Source: Serinus canaria (Eukaryota; Chordata; Aves; Passeriformes; Fringillidae). Taken from it: DNA of 64,000 nt. The stretch spans positions 99,814,179 to 99,878,178 of the forward strand of contig NC_066316.1 in NCBI RefSeq assembly GCF_022539315.1. Reading direction: 5' to 3'. Below, piece by piece: positions 15,101 through 28,258 of the stretch (position 1 is its first letter; each line of letters starts with the position of its first letter). The translations under genes were made by a program, and so were the position numbers. The notes beneath the pieces are model-generated. The model did no database searches. It was given only the letters and a program-made list of their open reading frames with translations, and was not told where the DNA came from.

Positions 15101-15729
15101 AGGGCTCAGTACAGGATAACACAGGAAATGAATAATCAGGGATGCATTAATGCATCAGAAAGCTGTAGGATATAATCCATGTGGGTTTTCAGTATGTGAC
15201 CCTACCTTTTGTCCCAATTTATCCGTTTCTGATATCTGGTGAGAAAGCCACGGTCCTGACCTAACAAAGCCATCCGTGTGTTCTGTTCATAAGCCATTAA
15301 CAGATTCCTAGAATTGAAGACATCAAAACAATTTTGTAATTGTTTTTTTTTCCAGACCATCCCAACTAAGCAAAGAACATCTGTTTGTGCTGAAAGCTGA
15401 GCTCATATTTAAGTATATAGCTAAGCAGCAGCATTAATTTTTAACTTCCTTTATGAAACAGTTCAGAGTAAACAAAGTTCAGTAATCCAGAAATAACTGG
15501 GAGATAGAACTTGAAAACTTGGCTCAATTTGTTTCTAGGATATGAGATAAATGTCTGAACCTAAAATTACTTCCCACCCTTCAGAGATAAAAAGGTCAGG
15601 AAACATCCTTTCATTCTGCAAACCCCAAGACAGAGAAATGCTTTAAAAATCAAATCTGAATCCCTATTCTTCTTAGATCACAACCCCTTTTTAATAATAT
15701 TTACTGTCAGAGTATTCAGATTATCTGAC

Positions 15730-15743
15730 AAAAAAAAAAAAAA
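15730..15743 (+). repeat. Poly-A run (A14)
   Basis: A pure A run with no LINE or SINE body upstream that I can recognise. Confidence 0.85.
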
Positions 15744-17164
15744 GTGTCACTCTTGCTAATGCAGAGGGTAACTGTGGTCTGTTGAATGCCCAGTGGCTTG
15801 TCTTCTTTTTCTATTGACCTGTGATACATACTTGTAAAGAATCAAAAGAATTCATTTATACACCAAGGGGATACTCTGTAGAAAATTTCAGAAATAAAAA
15901 GCTTTGGGGATTTATGTGTCAGACTAGGGCATCAGCTTCATGTTCAACTGAGGCTTCTTATCTTTATCCCACACTACCTAGAAGAATATAAATCTATAAC
16001 AGGAGAACTACCACAGATGCTGTAGTTTACAATATCTAGAAGAAATAACAGAGGCAGAGGAGGCATAAAAGGATAATTTTGCTTATACAAAATAGCAGCC
16101 TGAAAAATAAAACCAGGAAAACAAACAAGCAGATGGAGAAGGCGAAGTCTGCAAGACACAGCTGTGCAAAGTATTTAAATATCCAGATGCAAAGCAGCTT
16201 AAGGGTCAGGGACAAGGAAAGGACACAGAATGCTCTTAGCAGCTCTGCAGCATGATTGAGTAGTCTGCTTTAAAATTTTCAATCACATTAATGATTGTTG
16301 ATTGTCCAGCTTTCTGTCAAATTTAGCTGGAATCTTCGGTTTTGTTAGAAATCCAGACTCCTGAAACACCTGAGCAGCTTTTAATGTTTGTTTGTTACTA
16401 TTTACATGGCAGTAAAATAATTAGGGGGGGAAAAAAGCTTTTTCAGTGGGTCATTACTCAATTCTTATTAGCAAAAGGAATAATAAGCCATTTTTTTAAA
16501 AATAGTCACCATTGTTTTCTGAAGCAGTTAGTACCCATAATAATAATTTATGCTTTTACTGTACATTGCCTTCATCTAAGGGATTCAAGTGCTTCATGAA
16601 TGTTAATTAGGCATCTGCAGGCATCTGTTAGGCACCACCAGTTGCTAGAAGATGATTTGGGTCTATCATTAGCTGAATAGAATCCACCTGCCTATTTTGC
16701 TTAGTGTGCTGTAAAAGGGGTTTAAGGGAGGGTATCTGCAAATTGAAATGTGCAAAAGACAGATTTTGCTCTAAAATGTAGATGCAGTGGAAAGTGTTAA
16801 AATGAGTTCCTGAATAAGATTTTATTACTACTTTGATTATCTTTCTGGGCTTTGGACTCCCTCCTGAGCTGGCAGATGTCCCCTCATATCATGTCAGTGG
16901 CTGAAAGACAGATTTTTATTCCTACCCTCAGTTATGTCTCAGGTTCTTCAGTAGTTTTGGGATCCTGTTCAAGGCTACAATTCATTTCATAGTCCCTCTA
17001 CAGACAGGTTCAAATGCCTCATCTGCTTTCCTGCTCACCGTGCTTGTTCTCTTCCAGCTGTGAGATGGTCCATGTGCCTGTTGTGGCCCCTTACAGACCT
17101 GGTCACAGTCAGGAGGAGGCATTAAAGTCAGTTTTGTGACTCAGCTGACTAAAGGAAGATGTCC

Positions 17165-18050
17165 CACCTGACCTGGGTTTCACAAACAGACAAGGACTTG
17201 TGACTGCTATGAGGTCATCTTGGGCACAGTGATAATGAAATTATAAGAATGCTTAATTTCCAAATAAGTAAGGACAAGTGCCAGAAAAACTGCTACCAGT
17301 TTGTATTCCCAGAGGGCAACTTTAGTCTCTTTAGGAGACTGGTTGAGAGAGTCCCATGGGGAGCAGTCCTGAAGAGCAAAGAAGTTCAGGAGGATTGTAC
17401 ATTCTCCAAGAAGGAAATCTTAATGGTACAGGAGCAGGCTGTCCCCATGTGCTAAAAGATGAGCCAGTGAGGAAGAAGACTGACCTGATTGAATAGGGAA
17501 TTTGGCTAGAACTCAGTAAAAAAAAAACCACCACGTGTATATGAACTTTGGGAGCAGGGGTGGGGAACTCAGGAGCACCATAAGGATTTCATGAGGTTTC
17601 TCAGGAGGAAAATTTGAAGAGCCAAAACTCAACTCAAACTTTTTCTGGCTATCGATGTAAAACACAATAAAAAAGCTTTCTATAAACACTTTCACAACAA
17701 AAGGAGGGCCAAAGAAAAACTCCATCCTTTATTGCTTGTTGGGGCAAACATAGTGGCAAAGGATGAAAAAAAGTCTGAGGTACTTAATGCCTCCTTTGCC
17801 TCAGCCTTTAATAGCAAGAGCAGTTGTTGGAGTACCAGGCCCCCTGAGCTAGAAAACAGGGATGGGAAGGAAAAGGAAATCTTCATAATCCAAGGGGAAA
17901 TGGTTGGTGGCCTGCTACACCACTTGGAAACATAAAAGTCCATGGGGCCAGATGGGACCTATTCAAGGATAGGGGGCAAGTGGTGGAAGTGCTTGATGGT
18001 TGGACTCGATCTTAAAGGGCTCTTCCAACCTAAATGAGGCTATGATTCAA
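17165..18050 (+). mobile_element. CR1 LINE, ORF2 fragment joined to 3' end (dead copy)
   Basis: A decayed CR1 retroposon on the plus strand. One reading frame runs from 17165 to about 17965 and gives CR1 ORF2 signatures in order: HLTW with TDKDL, then GHLGHSDNE (end of the endonuclease domain), VERVPWGAVLKSKEVQE, VYELWEQG, RRAKEKLHPLL, NIVAKDEKKSEVLNASFAS, and KSMGPDG (start of the reverse transcriptase). The endonuclease motif normally ends in catalytic SDH; here His is replaced by Asn (17234-17236). In-frame stops lie at 17201, 17210, 17453, 17468, 17486, 17507, 17615 and 17933. Just after KSMGPDG the sequence jumps to the CR1 3' end at about 17975-18050 (ttggactcgatcttaaag, tcttccaacctaaatgag, tatgattcaa), so most of the reverse transcriptase is missing. 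The element may extend a little further left, but I cannot support that. Confidence 0.9.
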
Positions 18051-21000
18051 TCAACAGAGTATTCACCCTTCTGTTCAGGATGAAATCTACTTTTTACTGT
18101 ATTTTTCAGTAACAGCTTCTTTTCACCTTAGGAGGAGCTTCAGAAATAAGGTAAATAATAAGAGAGAGCCAGAGGCAATGATGAAAACTGAGCTAACAAG
18201 TCACATGGGAGCTAGAGTTGTAAGTGTGGCACTTACACAAGCATACTGAAGTAACCTGTATTCCTCATAGGAGAAACCTGCAAAGCACAAAGAATATTGT
18301 TTTCCTAACTTCTGATTTCATAATTAAGGCAAGAAAGGGCATTTAAGTGTTGAAAACACACACAAAGGTATTTCCTGTGACTAGAGAAACAAAAGCAAAA
18401 AGGCAATATAAAAGGATTTTGATAAGGGAAAGCTTCTCATTGTTCATTATACTTTTTCAAGTGTAATAAAATTGTATTTCAGTTTGGTTTTAACTTGCAA
18501 GCTCTTTCTGTAGGTCCCAAAGATATCAGCTGCCATTCACATGCTAATATGTTTGCATTAAACAAGGTACTATGCCTTCTACTTTCTTGAGAATTTTTTT
18601 GTATGCTGCTCTTACAGACGGGCCATGTATTAGAGGTCTGATTCTGTCTGTTCAGGGTCTGCCACTACGTAGAGGCAGGAGGAAGCCCTAAGACTCTGGT
18701 CACATCCTTACATCCTAATTTTCATGAAATACCACTGTCATACAAAAAAAAACACTCCAAGAAAGCTGGTTTTTTTACCCCTAGGCAAGTTTGGTGTACA
18801 TGGATCCAACAGGATGAGTATAATTTTACAATGGATGGCTGGGTGGGCCAACTCAAAAATTATTCATGTGAGTTTTATGGACAGAATAGGCCCATGACTT
18901 ACAATTTTAAGGATTGATTTTAAAGCTTGCAAAATTTGACATACCAGTCAGATTTAGATTTAGATTTTGGTTATATTTATATAGAGATAAATCATTATAT
19001 AGAGATATATCACAAGCTGTGTCTTAGACATGCCAGAATGTCATTGGGCTGCTCTGAGTTCCTTGATAAGGACAGAGACTCCTGTGTCTGAGCTGGTCTG
19101 TAGTGATTGTTTTAAGGCTGTATATCACCTAATGCTATTCCAGAAGCCTGGAAGCCTGGTTTAATGCAGCCACACAGCCATGTCTGCCGGGGAGGACTGG
19201 TGGATCATGGTGGATACTTGGGAGGAAGCACTGCTGCCATCACACAGATCCCCTCATGTCTCAGAGGAGTCAGTCTGGTCCCAGGCTGCAGCACTGCTCT
19301 CTTGTTTTTACACCACACATTTCAGTTCTCTCCAGAGGCTAATTTGGCCAGAGATCTGAGGTCAAAGCCAGTGCTGCAGTCTAGCTCCCTGCCCCAGGCT
19401 GGTTCCTGTCCCTGCACCTCTGCTCCCCAGCGTGGCACAGACACCAAAGTTGTCCCGGTGTGGGCGTGCTCCTCCTCAACACTTCACTGAGGAAGAAAAC
19501 AAGTCCAGCTCAAGAACTCCTGCTCTCTGCATGTAGCTGCAGCATCATTTCCTAGTTATGAAATGAATCATGCTTTCATTTTACAGACTGTTACCTAAAA
19601 GAAAAAAGAAAAAAATAAAAGTATGACTGTCAACTACTTTTTTTTTCCTTGCATTGAAGAAATTAAGCTAAAGTCGAAGCATTGCTGAACATGGAAGCAA
19701 TTAGTTCCTCAGCTACCTAAGAAAAACATATCCACTGAAGAACAAAACCCCAGAAAATATGTTAGGGAAAGCTACCTCAAAATCTGTAGACATTTTTTGA
19801 TTTTTAATTCTTAAAATCCCTTGGATCCCAACTATTTTCCTGCTGTTTCCTGTCATCAAACTCTTTTTGGTAAGCAAGGATTTCTTTTGTTGCACAGACT
19901 TTGCACATGATTCTTTTTTTTTTTCCTTAGAAAAAGCTTCAAAACTAACATTGTTTTCAGAGCCTTTTCTTCCTATGTCCTCCTCAAATCCTTTTTCCTG
20001 AGGGACATCCTTGTTCATGGTAGCTTACTGTAAACAAAAGATGATATCAAAGTAATTGCCTCAAATATAATTGAAGACAGATTTCTTCATGTACAACACT
20101 TAGTAACGTCTTTGCATGCACATAATGCTTTTGCACACTTTGTTAATGCTTAGGAAATAATCATCCTTTGGAAGAAACAAAAGGGACTAAATGAAAACCA
20201 CACAAGTGTATGACTTAAAAGAGCTTGGAAGCTTGTAAGGTACATACAGTGCTTTTCCAAACATGGTCTGTGGCTGCATCTCACCAGTACCTTCCAGCAG
20301 ATTTTAGTATCTCACCCTTGCAGATTTTGTGTTTGAAAGGTTTTATCATCCACTCTTCCATATGCTAGCACATATCTCCTGATAGGTTTTTTTTATACAG
20401 CATACCCAGAAGGCTGCTTGGGGGGCCTCCTATTCTTTGGTCAATCTGTAATATGTTCTGCTTTCATGCCTTGCTGTTTGGAAGTCTGTTTTCTTGTTCA
20501 TTTTGTTATTGTTTCCAATCAGGGTTTTTTAAATTGCAATAGGTATTGTTAGATAGTAAGGAGTATTTCACCACCACTAGGCCACTTCACCTTTCCCTCT
20601 CCATATCCAGTAGGTAGGAGAGAGGACAAATACAGAGGTACAATTCAAGACATGTTGCAGTTACAGGAATACTGATTTTAGCTGACTTTAAACTGAAAAT
20701 TTTGATTACTATTACTGGTTTATGCGTAGACAACAAAGGCTATATTACCACAATATATTGTGAGAAAAAGAGATACAATTCCAAATATTTTTATTCTTAT
20801 TATTTGAGACCAGAAATTACAAAAGTAAGCCAGGAAGAAAAGAAAAAAATATATAAAGGAAGGATTTTCCATCAAATTTAAACAATATATTTTGATTTTT
20901 TGTAAAATGTTTCTTGTGCTCTTCATCATTAATATTCTCACCTCTTTTCTTGTGTAAAGTTTGTATATTCTTCCCCTGAAGGTTACTTGAAATATTTTTT

Positions 21001-23674
21001 CTATCATGCCAGAAGAACATCTTGTCCAAATAAAACTCACTGGAGATTCTGAGTATCTCTGAATTTATGCGTTTATGATTTTTTATGATTCATCATATAG
21101 AAAATAGATGATGACTTTTAATTAATACACCAATTATTAGTTAATATCTGTAGGCACATAATGTTGCTGTTGTATTTTTTCTCTTTGCCCCTTCCTTACC
21201 CATTCAGATCCAAACTGAAAGTCTCATGATTTGAGACAGTGGTTGTATGAGACAAAGTATACTGAGATGTCAACCTTGATCCAAATCTGCTTGTTTTAGC
21301 TCACTGCAAATAGATAATGGCAACAGTAGTTTAAAGACAGTGGGTGGGATCCTCTTCATGGAATTTGGGAATATAATTGTCCTTTAATTATAGACCCTTG
21401 GGCGAGATTTCATTTCATGTAAATTTAATTGTTTGCTATGCAGATGTCTGCATTTCAGCTATTTATTGTGGTTTTCTTCATACTTATTGGAGAAAAGAGA
21501 GGCAAAATTCTTAGAGGCAAAATTCTGATCAGTTCTAGAGTGAGATGCATCACTCCCTTGAAGAAAGCAAGAACTTTGATGTGATGGGTCACAGATGGGT
21601 TAGGGATTTCTGCCTCAATGAGCTCATACAGTTTACAGGCAGAAGGCAGGTCTCTAGGAGAAATGAGGTACCACTGTGGGGCTGGTGCCTCAGAGAGAAA
21701 TTTAAATAAGGTTTTGAGTATCAGCTTCTGATCTCATGACAATGGTGATCTTGATACTGATAGAAAGCCTTTGAGAAATCATCCTGAGATTAGATTAGGA
21801 CTATTACAATCTTACTAACAGGACAACGAGAAAACAAGCTCTTAAAGAAACAAAGTTTTTCTGACCTTCCTGAGAACACATAAACTAGCACTTTTTGGAG
21901 AGCTGAATACACAAGGAATAATTTCATGACTAAAATAATTTTCCTTTGGAAACATATGTCTTTTTCACAGACACCTTTTATTCTACTAGGTAGAGTAGAA
22001 AACACAACCAGTCTCAGTAAGTATAGTAGCATCTTTTGAAATTCAGAAAACATACATTTGGCTGAATTTTATTTTCTTGCTTTGGAGTTCTGGCTGAGAT
22101 AAAGGTTTATAGTTTGGTCTGTGAACACTGCAAAATTTATGGATATCAAAACTGGTGTGAACAATGTGCAAATATTAATATAAGAATTGCCTTTTGCCTT
22201 TCAACCTTTTCCAGGGCTCTCTTGTGGCAAAGTATATATCAGCAGATCTGCCCAGAGGATCATCAATTACCTTTTGTCCAGCCTGCTCCTGGAATATTGC
22301 CTTTGACTCTCTTGGTCATGGTGACAAAACATGTGAAAGATCATTTCAGAATTAGGGCACCAAGTGTACAATTTGGCTTAGGACTCAAGCAAATCTCTGC
22401 AAATTTGATAAAACCACACTATCAAGAAAAGCACTGGAAGAACAAAAATGAAACCTTTCTTTAATTTAAAATTGGAACTACCAAAATTTTCACATTTTTG
22501 TGAATATAAGTTAAGCTATTTTTAACATAGCACCCCTAAATTAAGATGTTGCTGGCCACTGAAACCTGATGCTAAATCACAAAATCTGACTGTATCCCTC
22601 CTTTTCCTAGAAAAGCAGCAGTACTCATGGCTATACTCTAGACCATGAAAAGCAGCAGTTTCATAAGGACTTCTTTTCTCTTATCTACAACTGACAGCAG
22701 TGCCTTTCACTTACTAATATGTTTTTCTTTTAGCACATGAACATTATTTGACAGGAATATGGAAATGTTGGTTGGAAAAATGCAATTTCATTTTATTTCA
22801 TACAGTTAGGAGGGCATGATAGCCACTTAAAGACAAGGAGCAAAAATCCACAAGAGAAGAAAGATATATGGCTTTGATTTCACCCTCTAATTAGTTGCAT
22901 TGCCCAAGCCCAGAGCTGTATACTGTGAAAGAAGGTTTAAAATTGATTGTGTGATGACAGTTATGTAGCCATTACTCATCTATCCCAAAGCAGCAAACTT
23001 ATGTTCTGCAACAGCTTTTTCTAATATATTTTTTTATTATTTTTCTCTGTATTGTAAAATGAAATAAATACAAAGGCAGTAAGTTCTGAAGTATAAAAAC
23101 TTTACAGACATATTTTTTTCTGCCTTAAGAAAGGATGCAGATGTTCTTTCTGCAACAGTCCACTAATGCAGCTCTGCTCACAATTTGTCAATGAAAAAAT
23201 CACAAAACCAAAATTTGTACTCATTGTTTACAAATTACGCTAAGAATTTTAAAAAATTTAAAAATTAAATGAGGATGATTCATTCTGAAAATAATTGTTC
23301 ATTTGAAACAAAAAAATGCTTGTTTGAGTTTTTCTTTTTGTAGATTAATTTTATTGAGAGTTTTCTTACTACTGAGAACTAGATTCAAAGCAGCTCAGTC
23401 TTCTGCAGACATACACATTCTGTGGGTTAAAGAAAATATTCCAGCCTGCTAATAAGCTCTTCATAATCAATTAAATGGAATGTTAAAAAGAGGCAAAGCA
23501 TCACTTATGATGAACCCATGAAATGGGCATTTTCCATTGAGCTGTCAGGATGAATATGGGACATATGTGTAAACTGCAGCCCAGACATGCCTCTTGCTTC
23601 TGGAAATAAGTAATCATGCACACAACTTGCTCTAGGACTTCACTTTTGAAACCATTATACCTCCATTTTTTCAG
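18051..23674. other. Unique AT-rich non-coding DNA, no gene recognised
   Basis: The stretch is mostly AT-rich, with a somewhat more GC-rich patch at about 19.15-19.49 kb that I do not recognise. A minus-strand open frame at 19713-20018 has exon-like features and is discussed as a finding. Small items are a GATTTA-type repeat near 18.96 kb and a 15-bp tandem duplication at 21.5 kb. No repeat family or RNA gene is visible. Confidence 0.5.
21498..21527 (+). repeat. Two-copy 15-bp tandem duplication
   Basis: The unit agaggcaaaattct plus one variable base (t, then g) is present twice in tandem. This is a slippage-type duplication with a single mismatch. Confidence 0.9.
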
Positions 23675-23838
23675 TTTTGCTCAGAGGAGCTGTGGCTACC
23701 CCATCCCTAGAAGAGTTTAAATCTTGGACAGGGCTCTGAGCAACCTGTTCTAGTGATAGGTGTCCCTGCCCATGGCAGGGGGATTGGGATTAAATAATCT
23801 TTAATGCTAACCCAGGCCATTCTATGATTCTGTGATAC
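23675..23838 (+). mobile_element. CR1 LINE 3'-end fragment
   Basis: Plus-strand CR1 3' region. Recognisable words in order are 'tgctcagaggagctgtggct', 'accccatccctagaag', 'gagcaacctgttctagtg', 'ggtgtccctgcccatggcag', and the terminal 'ccattctatgattctgtgat'. The copy is 5'-truncated to about 165 bases and ends in the 8-bp-type direct repeat (attctatg, attctgtg) typical of CR1. No coding potential is left. Confidence 0.93.
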
Positions 23839-26800
23839 CTAAAAAAAAGTTGCCTGAAAAACCCATTTAAAGGGAATTAGGTGAGCCTTCAAAGATTAGG
23901 GTATAGCAAAGTGTAAGCAAAGAGGAATAAGAGTAACATAATGTCATTCTTATGTACACTGGACCATTAAGGGGCCTGGCTATCTGGACACTTCTACACT
24001 TTTCAGCAAGCAGTTCATGATGCAAAGGTGATTTCTGACAAAAGTAAACCACACAGACCATTTAGCTGAACTAGTCTTTGCTTTACTATATTCCTCTCAG
24101 TTCCATAATGCTTTATTGCATGAGCAACACGTAGTAGGCACCCCAAGAGGGAATTAAAAATAACAAAAAAGTAAAAAAAAACAGAAAAAGGAAAAACAGA
24201 AAGCAAATAAAAGGTTCCTTCCAGATTCACTCAACACTGAATGACATTTAGTAAAAAGTTTCTATTTTGTCCTATTTCTTACAAGTGTTTGATCAAAATG
24301 TTTGGACATATCAACTTTTTTTCTCTCTCTTTTCATCCTTCCTTTTTTTCCCCTTCATGTTCACACTGTATTTCCCTAATATGTGCTGTAAAAATACAAT
24401 CACGCTTTTGACAGCAAAATCAATTCTATGAGATAGAAATGAGAGGAGAATCACAGCACATCAGGAAAGGAGAAAGCATTTATATGAAGTTCCAAACAGA
24501 CAAGGGAATTTGCTTTGAGACCTTCTCAAAGCAGGGAGATGGAGCTCTCTCTCCAAGGCTGCAGCTTCCTAAGGGCAGGGCAGGGCAGGGCTGGGTGAGC
24601 CCTGGGCTGGGGCTCCAGGTGCTCCTGACCCCAAAGGAAGCTTGGAACAGCCACTGTCCCAATGTAAACATGCTGGCTGTGCATTTGTTGTCACCAGGAT
24701 GAATCTGAGCCTAGCAGCAGCACACTACAAAGAAGTTTAAGAAATTTTGATTCCTTTTATTTATAGAGATCTTCTGGTAAATAAATGTAAGAAAAAAAGT
24801 GCTTATATGAATGTCTAAAACATATACAGTATCTGATATAATGTTGGGTAAATCCCTTTAATCCTGCCTCATAACAAACACATTACATAGTCATACTCAG
24901 CATTAATTTAGGAATGAATTCTGAATGAGAAATCATATTCCTCTAAAATCTGTAAAGCTGCAAAAGTTCCAAGGATTAGGTTTACAATTTAATCTATTTA
25001 CAGCTCAGTTAAAATGCACACCCATTTGAATTTCTCTGATGAAAATACTGAGCATGACTCACTAGTTCCATAATTTGTATTTTATTAAACCCTGTCAAAA
25101 TACAATTTATGGCTAAACCAAGACAGCCTTGAGACATGAAAGCAGAAATCTTTTGTAGGTGGTATATGACAGATGTTAGTCTGAGTTTGCTTCTCGTGTT
25201 CACAATGCATAATTTGCATGAGAATAAGCACCCTGACTTCAGCTAATTGATATGTGCCTCTAAGTGTCACATCAAACCTCTCTACAGCAGGGCAGACACC
25301 TTCAATGGTGCAGGTGCCATCAAAAGTCACATTCCAAATGCACAGCCATGCTATCACCACAACCCATCACCAATTTCAGCCCACTGCTGATGGTGCTTTA
25401 AATTCTGGGCATCCCTTTTATTCCTTGCAGCCCTTAGAAGAACTATACTGATCTAAACATTTCACACTATTCCTGAGCACCTGAGCAGGGTTTGCTAACA
25501 TAGAGAAGATAAGAATAGTAGAACCGAGTCTGAAAATAGAGAGGGTAGGTTGTCCCAGGCTCTGGTATTGTTTGGTAAGGATGAAAAGGGTTTTCTGAGT
25601 GTTCAGAGAATCAGTCATCTCTAAATTATACAATGAATGGGAGTCCAATTTTAATTACTGGTACTCTATCTATAAAGCATTTGAGCCTTCCTACATGCCG
25701 TCTTCTAAAAGTGGGTTTCTGAAATAATTCTCTCTGTAAGTTCTGCAAGGATCCAATTAGAGGAAATTGTTTGATTTCAGACTCCTTTTGATCAGTCTTT
25801 GGTAGTGGCCCATTTTGGAATCCCTCAGGAGCTTTCAACTTCATTGACAGTCTAGAAATAATGCCTCGGCAGGATGTCACTTGGGGCTCAGAGCTCTGAT
25901 ACACCCTCTATTCAGGCACCTGTACTAGACATTATCAGGCCACAGCAAGAGTCTTTTGGTAACAGCAATAAAGGCAACTAAAAAAATAGGAGTATTGGAA
26001 TTGTTAAGCACTTTCCAAAGCTTCAGTTTCTCAAAGAAGAAACAGCTGACTCCTATCTTCGTTGAATTATGGTGTCTTGATGAAATCAGTAGAAAGCTCT
26101 AGTTTTTAACTTTTTGTATGCTTAGGAGATTCCAAGAAGAAGTGTTCATGATAGAACATGGATACAACTTTGCTTTAAAAGGAGCTTACAGAACAAGCAC
26201 CACACTGCTTTGCAGAAGAATGGGATTTGTTTCATTATGTTAGAGAGGAGTGAGGAGAATTCTGGTTTTCTTTTGGCCATTAGGCAAACAGTGGGAACAG
26301 CCCAAGTACTTTTATATTCAGATGGAACATATCAGTGCCATATGCAGTGAAATGTCCTGCTCTGTTCACAGAATCATATTTCCTACATTTTCACTGTGTA
26401 GTTTTTTCAGTCTCCTGAAAGACTCTAGTGATAAAAAGGTTGGGAGAATTTAGAGATTTCAGCACTCATGTGAGTTTCAAATGAGCAATATTGGGCAAAC
26501 TATAGCAGTTCACAAATCAGAAGAATTCCAAAACTTCTGCCTATAGACTGCTGTTTTCTTCTTCCTTCAGCTGATAAGACACCACTTGCAGGATATTAAA
26601 CACCCTCCAAACTGGATATAACACCTTGGCTGCAGCCTCAATGTTGCACCTCTCTGAGATTATTTAGTGTTTTTAAAGAAAGGGACAGAATGTTTGAAAA
26701 GTCCCTTCCTCTGGAAAAACACTAGAAAAACAAAAACTAAAATCAGTTGCATGTGGCAAAAAATTACCTCAGAATATGCCTTTGAAGATTAGACCTAGCT

Positions 26801-27907
26801 AAGAAATTATCCTGTCAGAAGTGAATGTGGTTTTGGAGTTTCATCTTGTGGGAAGGTAGTTTTTAAATCATAGCATAATTCTTTTTTCACTTGTCCTTTT
26901 TTCCAATGACAAACCAAACAAAAAATCTTGTTATTTGAAAACTTTGGAAAGACTGTCTAGGGCCATAGTGCTTCGACAAAAAAATGCATTTTTCAATAAT
27001 GTTTTCTTTTAGTTTTCTCAAAGTGTGAATGCTATACTATGTAAATTTGTCAGGTGTTTGTGAAATGTCCGTATTTAACTGCTTCCTTTTCGTGAATGTA
27101 TATATTATCTTTAGAGCTGTTAGTAATTTCACTTTAAGGTTGTTTTAGTCCCAATGGTAATGAAAGAACATGCTGGTCAGATGAGTTAGTGTTGTCAATA
27201 TTCTTAAAGCAACTGGCTTTACTGGAGAGAACTCCTTTAGGATTAATTACAGTAATAAAATAAAAGATGCAAGTTCTTACATCTTCAGTGTCTTTGATAC
27301 CTAACATACATGTGAATTAATGATGATCCATGTGAATGCTATAGCAATTTACATCAGCTGAGCATATTAAGTTAAGATTTTAAAGCAGCACTTCTACAAT
27401 GGAATTTACTTGTTGGGAAAAAAATCAAAATAGAATCCCAAAATCTATTTTAGGGATGCTTTTAGGGAAAAAAAAGATGCTTTTAGGGAAAAAAAAACCA
27501 AACAAATAAAAACCCAGATGATTTAGAATAAATTATTGAGTCAAACCCTTTCCAAGTAAGTCTATGCTAAATTATCCAGCAAAGCTACAAAGTGCCCTTT
27601 AACATCTCAGCCTTTCTTTGTGACTTAGTGGCAATCTAGTGTTCAGAATCAGCCTCTGCTAAAAACAATTTCAACTTGATGAGTCACATACTCATTAAAT
27701 ATTGGTTTTTAAGCATCTACCAAGATAATATAAATGGTCTCTTCAGCTACTTGCTGAATTTTTAAATAGCTTGTCCCAATTCTTCCTTAATTTATGTTGT
27801 TATAAATCAAGAATAATAATACAGAGGTGTGAAAATTGCTTAAAAGGAGGTTGTCATCACGGTAATGATGATGCCTGAAGAGGCTACCTAGAAAAGAGGC
27901 TAGCCAC
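23839..27907. other. Unique AT-rich non-coding DNA, no gene recognised
   Basis: Short open frames only. A slightly GC-richer patch (24540-24640) contains 'gggcagggcagggcaggg', a small G-run cluster, but nothing recognisable as a promoter. A 21-bp tandem duplication lies at 27.455 kb. I see no repeat family or RNA gene. Confidence 0.5.
27455..27496 (+). repeat. Two-copy 21-bp tandem duplication
   Basis: The unit 'gatgcttttagggaaaaaaa' plus one A occurs twice, directly adjacent and identical. It is a recent-looking slippage or unequal-exchange duplication in otherwise unique sequence. Confidence 0.9.
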
Positions 27908-28258
27908 TGTTAAAGGAATAAATTAGGTATTTATTAAAAAGCCCTTCAAAGGATACACCCTGGGCAGTACAAGAGCCCAGCCAAGGCTACACCCAAGAGG
28001 GACAGTGAGTCATGAGATTTTACATTTTTATAAGTCTTGGTCCATTTACGTATTGGGGTTAATTGTCCAATTACAGCTTCAGGTTATGAAGTCCCATCCT
28101 CCCAGTTTGCTCTCCTCAATTTGCTCTTGTTTACACTTTTTGGGCCTGAAGGTGTAATGGTGTCCTTGGTTCTTGGCTGGGAAAGGATTGTTTTGTCTGA
28201 CTAAACTGTGAGAGAACTTGCTAACACTTTATATGAAGTTCAGAGTTATATACTAATG
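27908..28258 (-). mobile_element. LTR-like segment of an avian endogenous retrovirus (probable, partial)
   Basis: Read on the minus strand, this segment has an AATAAA polyadenylation signal (27930-27935) about 20 bases before an end in ...TTTAACA, so it finishes in the CA dinucleotide expected of an LTR 3' end. The body carries words I recall from songbird LTRs (on the plus strand 'gggcagtacaagagcccag', 'ggttaattgtccaattacag', 'gggaaaggattgttttgtct'). No internal retroviral genes lie next to it, so it would be a solo LTR. Its other end, near 28258, does not show a clear TG and runs straight into CR1 sequence, so it is probably truncated there. The family is not assigned with confidence. Confidence 0.6.
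27930..27935 (-). promoter_or_regulatory. Polyadenylation signal of the minus-strand LTR
   Basis: Plus-strand TTTATT gives AATAAA on the minus strand, about 20 bases before the CA end of the LTR-like segment. The position suits a retroviral LTR. Confidence 0.5.

Larger units (their letters stand above)
11724..17164. other. Unique AT-rich non-coding DNA, no gene recognised
   Basis: There are no open frames above about 105 codons and no known domain. Small items are a 15-bp tandem duplication at 12.12 kb and an A14 run at 15730-15743. I see no repeat family, RNA gene or convincing splice-bounded exon. Confidence 0.55.

Noticed and set aside
22114..22464. 116-codon plus-strand frame
   Set aside because: Its length is in the chance range, with no recognisable domain, repeat or splice context.
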